Assembly (NCBI RefSeq): GCF_030055635.1
Contig: NZ_JASFYM010000008.1
Location: 24,364 to 88,363, forward strand
DNA length: 64,000 nucleotides
Reading direction: 5' to 3'
Origin: Methanothrix sp.
Lineage (GTDB): Archaea > Halobacteriota > Methanosarcinia > Methanotrichales > Methanotrichaceae
The position numbers and the translations under genes were made by a program. The number at the start of each line of letters is the position of its first letter. The first letter of the stretch is position 1. The notes under the pieces are model-generated. The model saw nothing but the letters and a program-made list of their open reading frames with translations. It was not told the DNA's origin and made no database searches. Positions 1 through 7,448 of this stretch are shown piece by piece.

Positions 1-1195
1 TGCTAGCATCTGTGTGGAGGACGCTCTCTATCTCGCTCGCTATCGATGGCAGACAGAACGGCTGAAGCCTGAGCTTTCCCAAAAGCCTCTCGATCTGGGC
101 CAGCGTCCCGAATATCACAGCTCTGTCTGCTGAGGGATCGCACCTCAGGGCGCCTCTTGGCACCGCAGCGTCTCCGCCAGCTGCCAGCATCTCCTGCTTT
201 ATCACCAGCGCCTCCATAGGGGTTATCCCATCAACTGCAATTGCCAGAAACGAGCCCTTCTTCCAGAGTATATCATGAGCTCCCGGATCAACCCCGACCC
301 AGTCAAGGATACACCTCAGCTCCTCGGCCGAGCCTGTTGTGCTGAGAAGCTCCACCCTGCCGGAGCGCCTGAGACCTCCGCGGGCAGCCTGGGCGATTCT
401 GATCGCGTCCCTGCATACAGCTACATCGTGGGTTCTCACCACATGTGCTCCGTTGTAAACAGCGATGGCTGTTGCAGCAATCGATCCCGTCAGCCTCTCA
501 GCAGGATCCTTCAGATCCAGAACAGCGCCGATGAACGACTTCCTGGAGACCGCTGCGACTACAGGTTTCCTCAGCGAGCGGAGGCTTCTCATCCCATCAA
601 GAATCGCAAGATCGTACTCGTATGTCTTTTCAGGGATCCAACGGCCGATTCCCGGATCGATGAGAATCTTCTTCTGATCGACCCCGCTCTCCACAGCGGT
701 GCTGACAGCAGCTGCAAGCCTGGGGACTATATCCTTCAGCTCCAGAAGATCGCCGGGCCGCTCCCTTGAGGCCATGAGGAGCAGCGATGCGTCGTGCTCT
801 GCTACCACCCTTGCCATCGAGGGATCATTCAGACATGAGACATCGTTGATGCAGCTTGCGCCCCTCGACAAAGCAAGATCTGCTATCGATGCCCGCTGGG
901 TGTCCACCGAGACCTCGACATCGACATTATCCATGATGTTCTCCAGAGCAGGGAAAAGCCTCTCCCGCTCCACATCCTCTGAGATGAAAGGAGAGCCGGG
1001 CGCTGTGGAGACTGCTCCGACATCTATCACCTCGGCACCCTCGTCCACCATCCTCATGGCGAAGGATGCCGCGCTCTCAGGTGTGGAGACCGATCCCCTG
1101 TAGAACGACTCAGCACTCAGGTTGATTATCCCCATGAGCCTGACGGGATGGATGTCTCCAACCCTCAACCTGCCCAGCTCGCCCTCTATGGTCAA
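1..1195 (-). CDS. dihydropteroate synthase-like protein, C-terminus cut by window edge
   Basis: The minus-strand reading frame is open from a TTG at 1195 to the window edge, so the C-terminus is missing. It carries the dihydropteroate synthase barrel motifs in order: MGIINLSAESF (pterin loop), IDVGAVSTAPG, VSVDTQRA, IDPGIG and VSRKSFIG. In archaea such proteins are linked to tetrahydromethanopterin synthesis rather than folate, but the exact reaction of this one is not shown. After the barrel comes a region of about 110 residues (ELRCILDWVGVDP, LVIKQEMLAAGGDAAV, MGTL-like IFGTLAQIERL) that resembles the extra domain found in front of the barrel in some clostridial FolP proteins. The TTG start is chosen because the coding signal begins there and AGGGG lies about ten bases upstream. 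Confidence 0.82.
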   Translation of the reverse strand, partial: MTIEGELGRLRVGDIHPVRLMGIINLSAESFYRGSVSTPESAASFAMRMVDEGAEVIDVGAVSTAPGSPFISEDVERERLFPALENIMDNVDVEVSVDTQRASIADLALSRGASCINDVSCLNDPSMARVVAEHDASLLLMASRERPGDLLELKDIVPRLAAAVSTAVESGVDQKKILIDPGIGRWIPEKTYEYDLAILDGMRSLRSLRKPVVAAVSRKSFIGAVLDLKDPAERLTGSIAATAIAVYNGAHVVRTHDVAVCRDAIRIAQAARGGLRRSGRVELLSTTGSAEELRCILDWVGVDPGAHDILWKKGSFLAIAVDGITPMEALVIKQEMLAAGGDAAVPRGALRCDPSADRAVIFGTLAQIERLLGKLRLQPFCLPSIASEIESVLHTDAS

Positions 1196-1512
1196 TCGGA
1201 ACGCCCCTTGATTACAGAGGCGTCTTTTGTATTACCTACTATATGGCATATTCTGTTGTTTAGGGAGATCATGCGCGGTAGGTCCGGACATCGTGCTGTG
1301 CAGCCCGGGAGCCAATGCATCCGGAAGAAATGACGGCTCGTGGAACGATGGCTAATGGGCTCGAACAGATGAATGATCCTGCTGGGAGTGGTTGTCCTGG
1401 CCGATATATTTCACGGGTCTGGGCGGATTGTACGCTGGGGATTTCGATGGTGTGGGTACACGACCAAATGCTGATACACCCCTGGAATGCAGTATCTCCT
1501 GGAGATGGTCGA
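1196..1512. other. intergenic region between divergent genes
   Basis: This 317-base gap separates the divergently read dihydropteroate-synthase-like and Nudix genes. It contains a TATA-like stretch (CTACTATATGG, about 1235-1245). A reading frame runs through it into the Nudix gene, but its residues show no family resemblance, so it is not called as coding. No repeat family of this window was seen here. Confidence 0.5.
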
Positions 1513-1926
1513 ATGGGCGATATCCGTTCACGAATACAGACGCCGCTGCTCGCAGTTGATGTTGTGTTGAGGATGAATGATGGGATAGTCCTCATCCGCC
1601 GCAGGAACCCTCCGTTTATGGGGTTTTATGCGCTTCCCGGAGGATTTGTTGAGATCGGCGAGACTGTTGAGGATGCAGCACGGAGAGAGGTCATGGAGGA
1701 GACAGGAGTGAGCGCATCTCTTGTGAGGCTCGTGGGCGTTTACTCCGATCCGGACCGCGATCCGAGGGGGCATGTCGTCTCAGTATGCTATCTTGCGGAT
1801 GGGCATGGCGAGCTCAGATCCGGCTCTGATGCATCTGATGTGCAACTCTTCCGCCCTGATGAGCTGCCTGATCTGGCATTCGATCACGCCAGGATGATAC
1901 GCGATGCGCTGAAGGCGATGGTCTAA
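1513..1926 (+). CDS. Nudix hydrolase (ADP-ribose pyrophosphatase-like)
   Basis: This 137-residue protein has a complete Nudix box at residues 44-66 with the required G, E, RE and EExG positions (REVMEETGV), so it should hydrolyse a nucleoside diphosphate linked to another group, with Mg2+. The pattern LLAVDVVLRMNDGIVLIRR before the box and GVYSDPDRDPRGH after it are typical of the small ADP-ribose/NADH-type branch; the substrate is not determined. The frame is open far upstream, but ATG 1513 is preferred because the Nudix fold starts just after it and GGAG at 1501-1504 lies eight bases ahead. It is followed after 50 bases by gltX on the same strand. Confidence 0.85.
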   Translation: MGDIRSRIQTPLLAVDVVLRMNDGIVLIRRRNPPFMGFYALPGGFVEIGETVEDAARREVMEETGVSASLVRLVGVYSDPDRDPRGHVVSVCYLADGHGELRSGSDASDVQLFRPDELPDLAFDHARMIRDALKAMV

Positions 1927-1976
1927 AGTACATGGCCATATCTAGCGGAGGCGAGGGCAAAGCCAGGAGGAGTCCG

Positions 1977-3671
1977 GTGACGGAAGATATCAGGGAATTG
2001 ATCGAGAAGTTCGCGCTGCAGAACGCTGTAAAGTACAGATCTGCGCCCAATCACGGCGCTGTCATGGGCAAGCTCATGGGAGAGCGCCCGGATCTCAGGC
2101 CGAGGGCTAGGGAGATAGCCCCGCTCATAACCAGCGTGCTAAAGGATATAGAGCAGATGGGCCCTGAGCAGTGGGAGGCCCGGCTCAGGGAGATCGCACC
2201 AGAGCTCATCGAGGAGATAAGCGCCAGAAAAGAGCCCGCGAAGGGGCTGCAGCCTTTGGAGGGCGCAGAGGGGGGAGTCGTCATGCGTTTCGCGCCGAAT
2301 CCAAATGGCCCCCCTACACTCGGAAGCGCACGCGGGATAATAATCAACTCAGAGTACGTGAAGATGTACGGCGGGAAGTTCATCCTCCGCTTCGATGATA
2401 CCGATCCTGTCAACAAAAGACCGATGATAGAGGCGTACGACTGGTACATAGAGGACTGCAGGTGGCTAGGGGCAGAGCCTCATGAGATCGTCGCTGCAAG
2501 CCAGAGGGTTGAAAAGTACTATGAGGTCGCTGAGGAGCTGATCCGCAGGGGCGGTGCATATGTGTGCATGTGCGAGCAGGCCGCCTTCAAATCGCTGAAG
2601 GATGCGGCCATGCCATGCCCGCACAGGGATCACACCGTCGATGAGAATCTGGATCTCTGGAATAAAATGCTTGATGGCAGCTTCAAAGAGGGCGAAGCTG
2701 TGCTGCGTGTCAAGACAGACATAAAGCATAAAGATCCGGCCATACGGGACTGGGCTGGATTCAGAATAGTGACAAAGAGCCACCCGCTTGTGGGCGACAG
2801 GTACCGCGTCTGGCCGCTGCTGGACTTCGAATCCGCTGTGGAGGATCATCTGCTGGGAGTGACACACATCCTGAGGGGCAAGGACCTGATAGACAGCGAG
2901 CGGCGGCAGAGGTATCTCTACGATCACATGGGCTGGGTATATCCAAGGGTCCTCCACTGGGGGAGGGTGAAGATATTCCAGTTCGGGGCATTCAGCACCA
3001 GCAAGCTGAGGAAAGCGATAGAGGCAGGTGAGTACAGCGGCTGGGACGACCCGCGGCTTCCGACTGTAAGGGCCGTAAGGCGCAGGGGCATCACCGCGGA
3101 GGCTCTCAGGAAGTTCATGATAGACCTAGGCGTCGGGGAGACGGACATCAGCATCAGCATGGATTCGATATACGCGGAGAACAGGCGGATTGTTGACCCG
3201 ATCGCAAACAGGAGGTTCTTCGTATGGGACCCGGTTGAGATCGAGATCGAAGGCGATGTTCCTGAGGTCGCGGAGGCGCCGCTCCATCCCACGATAGATC
3301 GCGGCATGAGAAAGATCAGGGCCGGAAACAGGGTTCTCCTCTGCAGAGATGATGCGAATGGGCTCGAGGCCGGAAGCAGGATCAGGCTCAAGGATCTGTG
3401 CAACATAGAGATAAAGGAGGTATCTCCGCTCAGGGCTGAGTTCATCGATCTGAGCCCGGAGACCGCGAAACGCCTCAGGCTCAGGATAATCCACTGGGCT
3501 CCGGTCGACGGCATTCCTGTCCGGGTCCTCGGTCCCGAGAGGATCGATAGCGGCATTGGGGAGAATGGCATCTCGGATGAGCTAGACAGAATCGTCCAGT
3601 TCGAGAGGTACGGTTTCGTCAGAATAGATTCTGTTGGAGAGGAGGTAGTCGCGTACTTTGCGCACAGGTGA
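1977..3671 (+). CDS. gltX: glutamyl-tRNA synthetase
   Basis: This archaeal class I synthetase of 564 residues charges tRNA-Glu (and probably tRNA-Gln for later amidation). The nucleotide-binding region reads RFAPNPNGPPTLGSARG, where the usual HIGH-type motif is TLGS, followed by RFDDTDP; the KMSKS-type loop is FSTSKLRK; the C-terminal half is the archaeal/eukaryotic beta-barrel anticodon-binding type. An upstream ATG at 1932 is in frame, but GTG 1977 has an almost perfect ribosome site, AGGAGG at 1965-1970, six bases ahead, and the protein then begins TEDIRELIEKFALQNAVKY, the expected N-terminus. Methanosarcinales homologues are recalled to share the altered HIGH motif, so it is probably lineage-specific and not a defect. 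Confidence 0.95.
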   Translation: MTEDIRELIEKFALQNAVKYRSAPNHGAVMGKLMGERPDLRPRAREIAPLITSVLKDIEQMGPEQWEARLREIAPELIEEISARKEPAKGLQPLEGAEGGVVMRFAPNPNGPPTLGSARGIIINSEYVKMYGGKFILRFDDTDPVNKRPMIEAYDWYIEDCRWLGAEPHEIVAASQRVEKYYEVAEELIRRGGAYVCMCEQAAFKSLKDAAMPCPHRDHTVDENLDLWNKMLDGSFKEGEAVLRVKTDIKHKDPAIRDWAGFRIVTKSHPLVGDRYRVWPLLDFESAVEDHLLGVTHILRGKDLIDSERRQRYLYDHMGWVYPRVLHWGRVKIFQFGAFSTSKLRKAIEAGEYSGWDDPRLPTVRAVRRRGITAEALRKFMIDLGVGETDISISMDSIYAENRRIVDPIANRRFFVWDPVEIEIEGDVPEVAEAPLHPTIDRGMRKIRAGNRVLLCRDDANGLEAGSRIRLKDLCNIEIKEVSPLRAEFIDLSPETAKRLRLRIIHWAPVDGIPVRVLGPERIDSGIGENGISDELDRIVQFERYGFVRIDSVGEEVVAYFAHR

Positions 3672-3885
3672 TCGCTGCGTGCGCTCACTAGACATATGCG
3701 ACTGCCAGATGTCCGGAACGCAGGAGGCGCAGAACAGGAGCAGCACCACGATCCCATCACCGGACCCGGGATCTGCGCGGCATCCGCCTCCGGACCCCCC
3801 GCATGCCGTTAGATAGCTTTAAATAAGATGATGTGATGGTGTAACCGGAAGGTTTATATTCGACGAAAGTCGGATATAGACCTCG

Positions 3886-3944
3886 GCAAAAGTCGATTAT
3901 CATTACAATCTCCCTCCTTTACCCTACATCCAATCGACTTTTGC
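3886..3944 (+). ncRNA. candidate small RNA: 13-bp perfect hairpin behind a TATA box
   Basis: A perfect 13-base inverted repeat (GCAAAAGTCGATT at 3886-3898, AATCGACTTTTGC at 3932-3944) encloses a 33-base loop rich in C and U, including CTCCCTCC, which is complementary to purine-rich ribosome sites. GGTTTATATTC at 3851-3861 is a good archaeal TATA box, and its expected start site falls at about 3881-3884, right where the stem begins. A second small hairpin (CGAC-GAAA-GTCG, 3861-3872) lies between the two. No reading frame follows. That it is transcribed, and that it pairs with messages, is inference. Confidence 0.35.
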
Positions 3945-4045
3945 TCTCTTCTCAATCACCTTGCTTTCATATGTGCAGCGGACTGCGGCCAAGATCGTCG
4001 AACACCATCTCTAGTTGGGTGCGGACTCCTTATCATTGAGACGGA

Positions 4046-4169
4046 TGCTCTTATCCATATGATGACCTGCCAGATTATGCAGTGGTCCTGCTATGCGTTA
4101 TTGGAAAATGAATGTGCGATTCCAGCGACCTGCTTGCTTGACCTCTAAGTTGCTGAACACACAAGAGCG
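4046..4169 (+). mobile_element. family A MITE-like element, copy A1
   Basis: This 124-bp copy has inverted ends GCTCTTATCC / AAGAGC and an inner hairpin (AGCAAC / GTTGCT) near the right end. It is flanked by an imperfect 8-bp duplication, GAGACGGA (4038-4045) and GAGACTGA (4170-4177). Other copies are at 7051, 17940, 18228, 23994, 31276, 43961 and 63682. It lies in the 900-base gap between gltX and the DUF11 gene; the rest of that gap (4178-4566) shows no gene or repeat that I could identify. Confidence 0.75.
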
Positions 4170-4566
4170 GAGACTGAAAATGCTCACCCGTTCAGATCCT
4201 CAGAGTATCTGTTTGTGGGTGTCGATCCCACCAGAATCATTCGGTAATCTGAGCCCATGACCAGATTTCTGACGGACTGTTCTAACAGACCCAATCTTTC
4301 AGAGCCGAGACTGTTCCCCTGAAGACATAGACGCCCGTAAACAGACAGGAGCGTTTACAGCAGAATCTGAACACTGTGTGCTTTCATTCATACCTGACGC
4401 ATCTGACATAGATGACATCTACATGAGATATAGATGAAACATAAAGATATAAGGAGAACCAACACACGCTTCACTGGCGCGGGTAAGAGAGTGGGATTAT
4501 CCAAGCGTCCTCCATACCTCCTGTAGGATGCGGGGGAGGCACCCTCCCCTCCCTCGCGACATCTCC

Positions 4567-6018
4567 CTATCGGCTTTTCTTCTGCACAACTCCCTTAGAG
4601 CTGATCGTGAAGCTCCCGTAAAGCCTTGTCCCGACCTCAGATCCTCTGCTCATGTATCTTAGATCTGCAATGCCCTCAATGCTTCCTCTGCTCTCAAATG
4701 TGGATCGCGTGCTTCTCATGATCCCTGTGCTGCTGAGATTTATAAAATCTCCGTAATACCTCTCCCGCATGTAGCTCGCCAGCTTCTGGTTCTCACAGCT
4801 CCAGCTCAGCCCCCATGTGCTGTTGTAGTCTATGCTCCTCATGCTCAGGTTGAGGGTGACTGGCGAGCGGTTAGCCAGCGATTCGCCCTGAAAGACTATC
4901 GATGTCGTCGAATAATCCGTTTCCTCGGATGATGCATAGCTCCCAGATCCATGCTCTGCGAACTCAAAAACAAATCCTGCCTGCGATCTGACCTTTGTTG
5001 TGGCCGATGCACTCCGGTTGATACCTCCACCATCGATTCGGACGCTGTTTGTCACATAGTATGCTTCCCGCTCGGTAGACATCCTGCGGTACACCGATGC
5101 ATACCCGAAGCCTGTCACCCTTCCATCGATCCCAGCGGTTGCTGATCCCCTCAGCGTCTTCACCTTCACTGTTATCTGGCCGTGCTCACCCGGCCTCAAC
5201 CCCCTTATGGTCCACACATTCGTTGTCCCCGGATCCGGCGGGGGGTACGCCTCGAGAAAGAGCGTTCTCGGGTCGTAGAACTCCCGCACTACAACATCAG
5301 TGGGGACCTCAAGGTTGTTCCCGTATGTTATGGTGTAGGTGATCGTGCTTCCTGGACTGACACTGCTCTGCTTCGCCTTCTTTATGGAGTTCCTCTCCAG
5401 AGGCTCGAAGCTTATCACCTCCCCTGCTATTCTGACGTAGTCCACGTAGCAGGAGACGCCCTCATACTTCGTGGCGCCTTTGAGGCGTATGTAGACCTTT
5501 ACAACATCCATCCCCCGGAGGATCTCCTGAGCATCTTCCCAGAAAACCTCCTTCCTGCTCTTCTCAGGATCCTTGCTCCTTATGCTCAGCCTCGATTCTG
5601 ATGCATCGAACTCGCGCCAGCCGTTGGAATTCCCACCTGTGTCAAGCCACCTGCCATCGCTCCAGGAGGCCAGGCTGATCAGAATGCTCGCGTCGTCTGG
5701 ATCGCTGCTGCTCGATTTTCCATCGTTATTTCCGTCGAGCATGACCTCCAGCTCGATGGATCCCCTGTTCGATGCCGGGTGAAGCCAGAGGTTGAGATTA
5801 TCGAGAGAATCTATTCGCGTGGGGCTGATGGTTATCGGCACGCTCTTGGACGATCCTCCCGGATACACGCTTAGACGCGCGGAGTGGGTTCCATGGTAAC
5901 CCATGCCTGATATCTCTGCGGCGCTTTTCTTCGATCTGGTAATGCTGTAGTCAGCGTCGGTGATCGCGCCGGCTGCGCTGACCAGCAAGAGCAACATGAT
6001 TATGGATATTACTCGCAT
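4567..6018 (-). CDS. secreted protein with DUF11-type repeat domain
   Basis: The 483-residue product starts with a Sec-type signal (MRVISIIMLLLLVSAAGA). An N-terminal region of about 200 residues contains an acidic DGNNDGKSSSSDPDD stretch that may bind calcium. About residues 215-300 form a DUF11/conserved-repeat domain (SPGSTITYTITYGNN, DVVVREFYDP, ITVKVKT), found in archaeal and bacterial surface proteins. Several N-glycosylation sequons are present. No anchor is seen at the C-terminus, so it may be released or held by other surface proteins. TTG 6033 is also in frame, but ATG 6018 gives the better signal peptide. It is read divergently from the curlin-like gene, with 248 bases between them. 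Function is unknown. Confidence 0.75.
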   Translation of the reverse strand: MRVISIIMLLLLVSAAGAITDADYSITRSKKSAAEISGMGYHGTHSARLSVYPGGSSKSVPITISPTRIDSLDNLNLWLHPASNRGSIELEVMLDGNNDGKSSSSDPDDASILISLASWSDGRWLDTGGNSNGWREFDASESRLSIRSKDPEKSRKEVFWEDAQEILRGMDVVKVYIRLKGATKYEGVSCYVDYVRIAGEVISFEPLERNSIKKAKQSSVSPGSTITYTITYGNNLEVPTDVVVREFYDPRTLFLEAYPPPDPGTTNVWTIRGLRPGEHGQITVKVKTLRGSATAGIDGRVTGFGYASVYRRMSTEREAYYVTNSVRIDGGGINRSASATTKVRSQAGFVFEFAEHGSGSYASSEETDYSTTSIVFQGESLANRSPVTLNLSMRSIDYNSTWGLSWSCENQKLASYMRERYYGDFINLSSTGIMRSTRSTFESRGSIEGIADLRYMSRGSEVGTRLYGSFTISSKGVVQKKSR

Positions 6019-6160
6019 GATTACTACTATCAACAGGAGGTACTAAAATAATTCGATTTAATTTATTAATTTATTTCCAAATATTCCGTCTGGATCTATA
6101 TCAGCACCACTAACCGCATCGGGGTATACATTGAGCTGATATTGAACCTATATGAAAAAT

Positions 6161-6266
6161 AGGAATTTAAATCCGCCACAGATACGTTTTTCTTGCGGGT
6201 TGGGGCGTGGGGGAAACTCGCCGGGCGGGGCCCCTTCCTGGGGCCCCGTAACCCGCAGGTGATGGT
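6161..6266 (+). promoter_or_regulatory. promoter and strongly folded leader of the curlin-like gene
   Basis: AGGAATTTAAATC at 6161-6173 looks like a BRE plus TATA box, placing the transcript start near 6192-6195. From there the leader folds: GCGGGTT (6195-6201) pairs with AACCCGC (6250-6256), enclosing a perfect nine-pair GC hairpin (CGGGGCCCC, 6226-6234, with GGGGCCCCG, 6240-6248, loop TTCCT). The ribosome site AGGTG (6257-6261) follows the outer stem at once. The element may control translation or stabilise an abundant message; this is inference. It matches no riboswitch class I can name. Confidence 0.55.
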
Positions 6267-6995
6267 ATGAGATACATTGCATTGATGTTGATGTTTATGA
6301 TACCGCTTGCCTCCGCATATCATGGGGGCAATACCGTGTCGCAGTCCATAGACATGTCCGCATCCGGTGGCTATGTGAGCCAGAGCGCCTCGAATGCCGC
6401 GGTGGTGGTTGGCGATAACAACAATGTAAACCAGAAGATAAGCCAGAGCGCCTCCGGGAACTACGTAACGCAGAGCGCCGCGAATGCAGCCGTTGTCATC
6501 GGCAACAGCAATACGGTCGGCCAGAGCACATCCCAGAGCGCAAATGGCAACACCATATCACAGAGCGCGGCCAATGCTGTCGCTGTGGTCGGAGACCTGA
6601 ACACGGTCAACCAGCTCGTCTCACAGACCGCCAGCGGCAATGAGATATACCAGAGCGGATGGAATACGGCCACTTTAGTGGGCAACGGCAATGCACTGAC
6701 CCAGCAGGTGGTCCAGACGATAAACATGCTGCCTGCACATGTCGATCCGAGCCAGACGATGAGCAACTCCGCATACATCATGGGCAGCTACAACACCGTC
6801 GATCAGGGGCTGTACGGCACAATCCTCGCCGGCACGAACAACGCCCCGATGTATCAGTCTGGAAGAAACTACATACAGACAAACGATCCGAGCGGCAACA
6901 GCTACAGCCAGAGGATCAGGTTCTCCGTCAGAGCAGGGCCAAGAGCTCCGGTCTCGCAGTCAGGCCAGAACGAGATACGCATCGGACCTCTCTGA
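6267..6995 (+). CDS. secreted curlin-like Ser/Gln/Asn-rich repeat protein
   Basis: The 242-residue product has a signal peptide (cleavage after ASA, residue 17) and then four consecutive 30-residue repeats at about residues 27-56, 57-86, 87-116 and 117-146, with the pattern SQSASGN-x-V-x-QSAxNAAVVhGxxNxVxQ. The spacing of Gln, Ser, Asn and Ala resembles the strand-loop-strand repeat of curlin (CsgA) and similar functional amyloids. The remaining 95 residues keep looser QSG-x-N motifs (YQSGRN, SQSGQNEI). There are no cysteines, Lys is scarce and Asn/Gln/Ser dominate. Methanothrix filaments are known to be enclosed in an amyloid sheath; whether this protein belongs to that sheath is an inference. 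It is monocistronic. ATG 6267 follows AGGTG. Confidence 0.75.
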   Translation: MRYIALMLMFMIPLASAYHGGNTVSQSIDMSASGGYVSQSASNAAVVVGDNNNVNQKISQSASGNYVTQSAANAAVVIGNSNTVGQSTSQSANGNTISQSAANAVAVVGDLNTVNQLVSQTASGNEIYQSGWNTATLVGNGNALTQQVVQTINMLPAHVDPSQTMSNSAYIMGSYNTVDQGLYGTILAGTNNAPMYQSGRNYIQTNDPSGNSYSQRIRFSVRAGPRAPVSQSGQNEIRIGPL

Positions 6996-7050
6996 GGTCC
7001 ATTTTTTAACTGGATAGAGAGCCCGAATAGTCGATGGAGATTTCCCGAAG

Positions 7051-7270
7051 CGCTCTTATCCATCTGATAACTTGCCCGGAGAGATGGTGGTGCTATGCAT
7101 TCATGTCGGTTGAGGATTCCTAAAAACATTTTGGTATAAAACTACTTTGATAAAAGCATGCTGCGACATATCCCGATCATTGAATAGGAGGTTAATAGGA
7201 ATCCTCGACTGAATAAGTGCCTCAAGCAACCGCCCTGCATGACCTCCAAGTTGCTGGGTGCATAAGAGCG
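7051..7270 (+). mobile_element. family A element, copy A2, split by an M element
   Basis: The ends are CGCTCTTATCC and ATAAGAGCG, and an exact 8-bp target duplication TCCCGAAG flanks it (7043-7050 and 7271-7278). It is 220 bp long because an M-family element sits inside (7112-7206); without it the length returns to about 125 bp, as in the other A copies. It fills most of the gap between the curlin-like and DOMON genes. Confidence 0.8.
7112..7206 (+). mobile_element. family M MITE-like element, copy M1 (nested in A2)
   Basis: This 95-bp copy has perfect 11-bp inverted ends GAGGATTCCTA / TAGGAATCCTC. It is nested in element A2, so it inserted later. The flanking four bases (GGTT and GACT) match only partly. 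Copies M2 (19109) and M3 (37375) have exact 4-bp duplications. Confidence 0.75.
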
Positions 7271-7448
7271 TCCCGAAGACGCCAGGGTTTGACATTGTGA
7301 ATCTCAGTGATCCGAGTGCGAGTTAACTGGAAGAGAGACCAGAGGGAGATCTCGAGTATGCTCTAGCCCATGAATTATCGGAGAGAGGGGATATCAGGAT
7401 CTGTAATTCTGTGCTGATCCGCTGATTCAGCGGGATGATCCTGCTTTT

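Noticed and set aside
2924..3760. Minus-strand frame of 278 codons over gltX
   Set aside because: It is a shadow of gltX, whose synthetase motifs lie on the plus strand.
6195..6256. Possible tRNA-like gene (7-bp closing stem) ahead of the curlin-like gene
   Set aside because: There is no T-loop TTC pattern, no anticodon arm and no D-arm; the inner hairpin is a simple GC stem.
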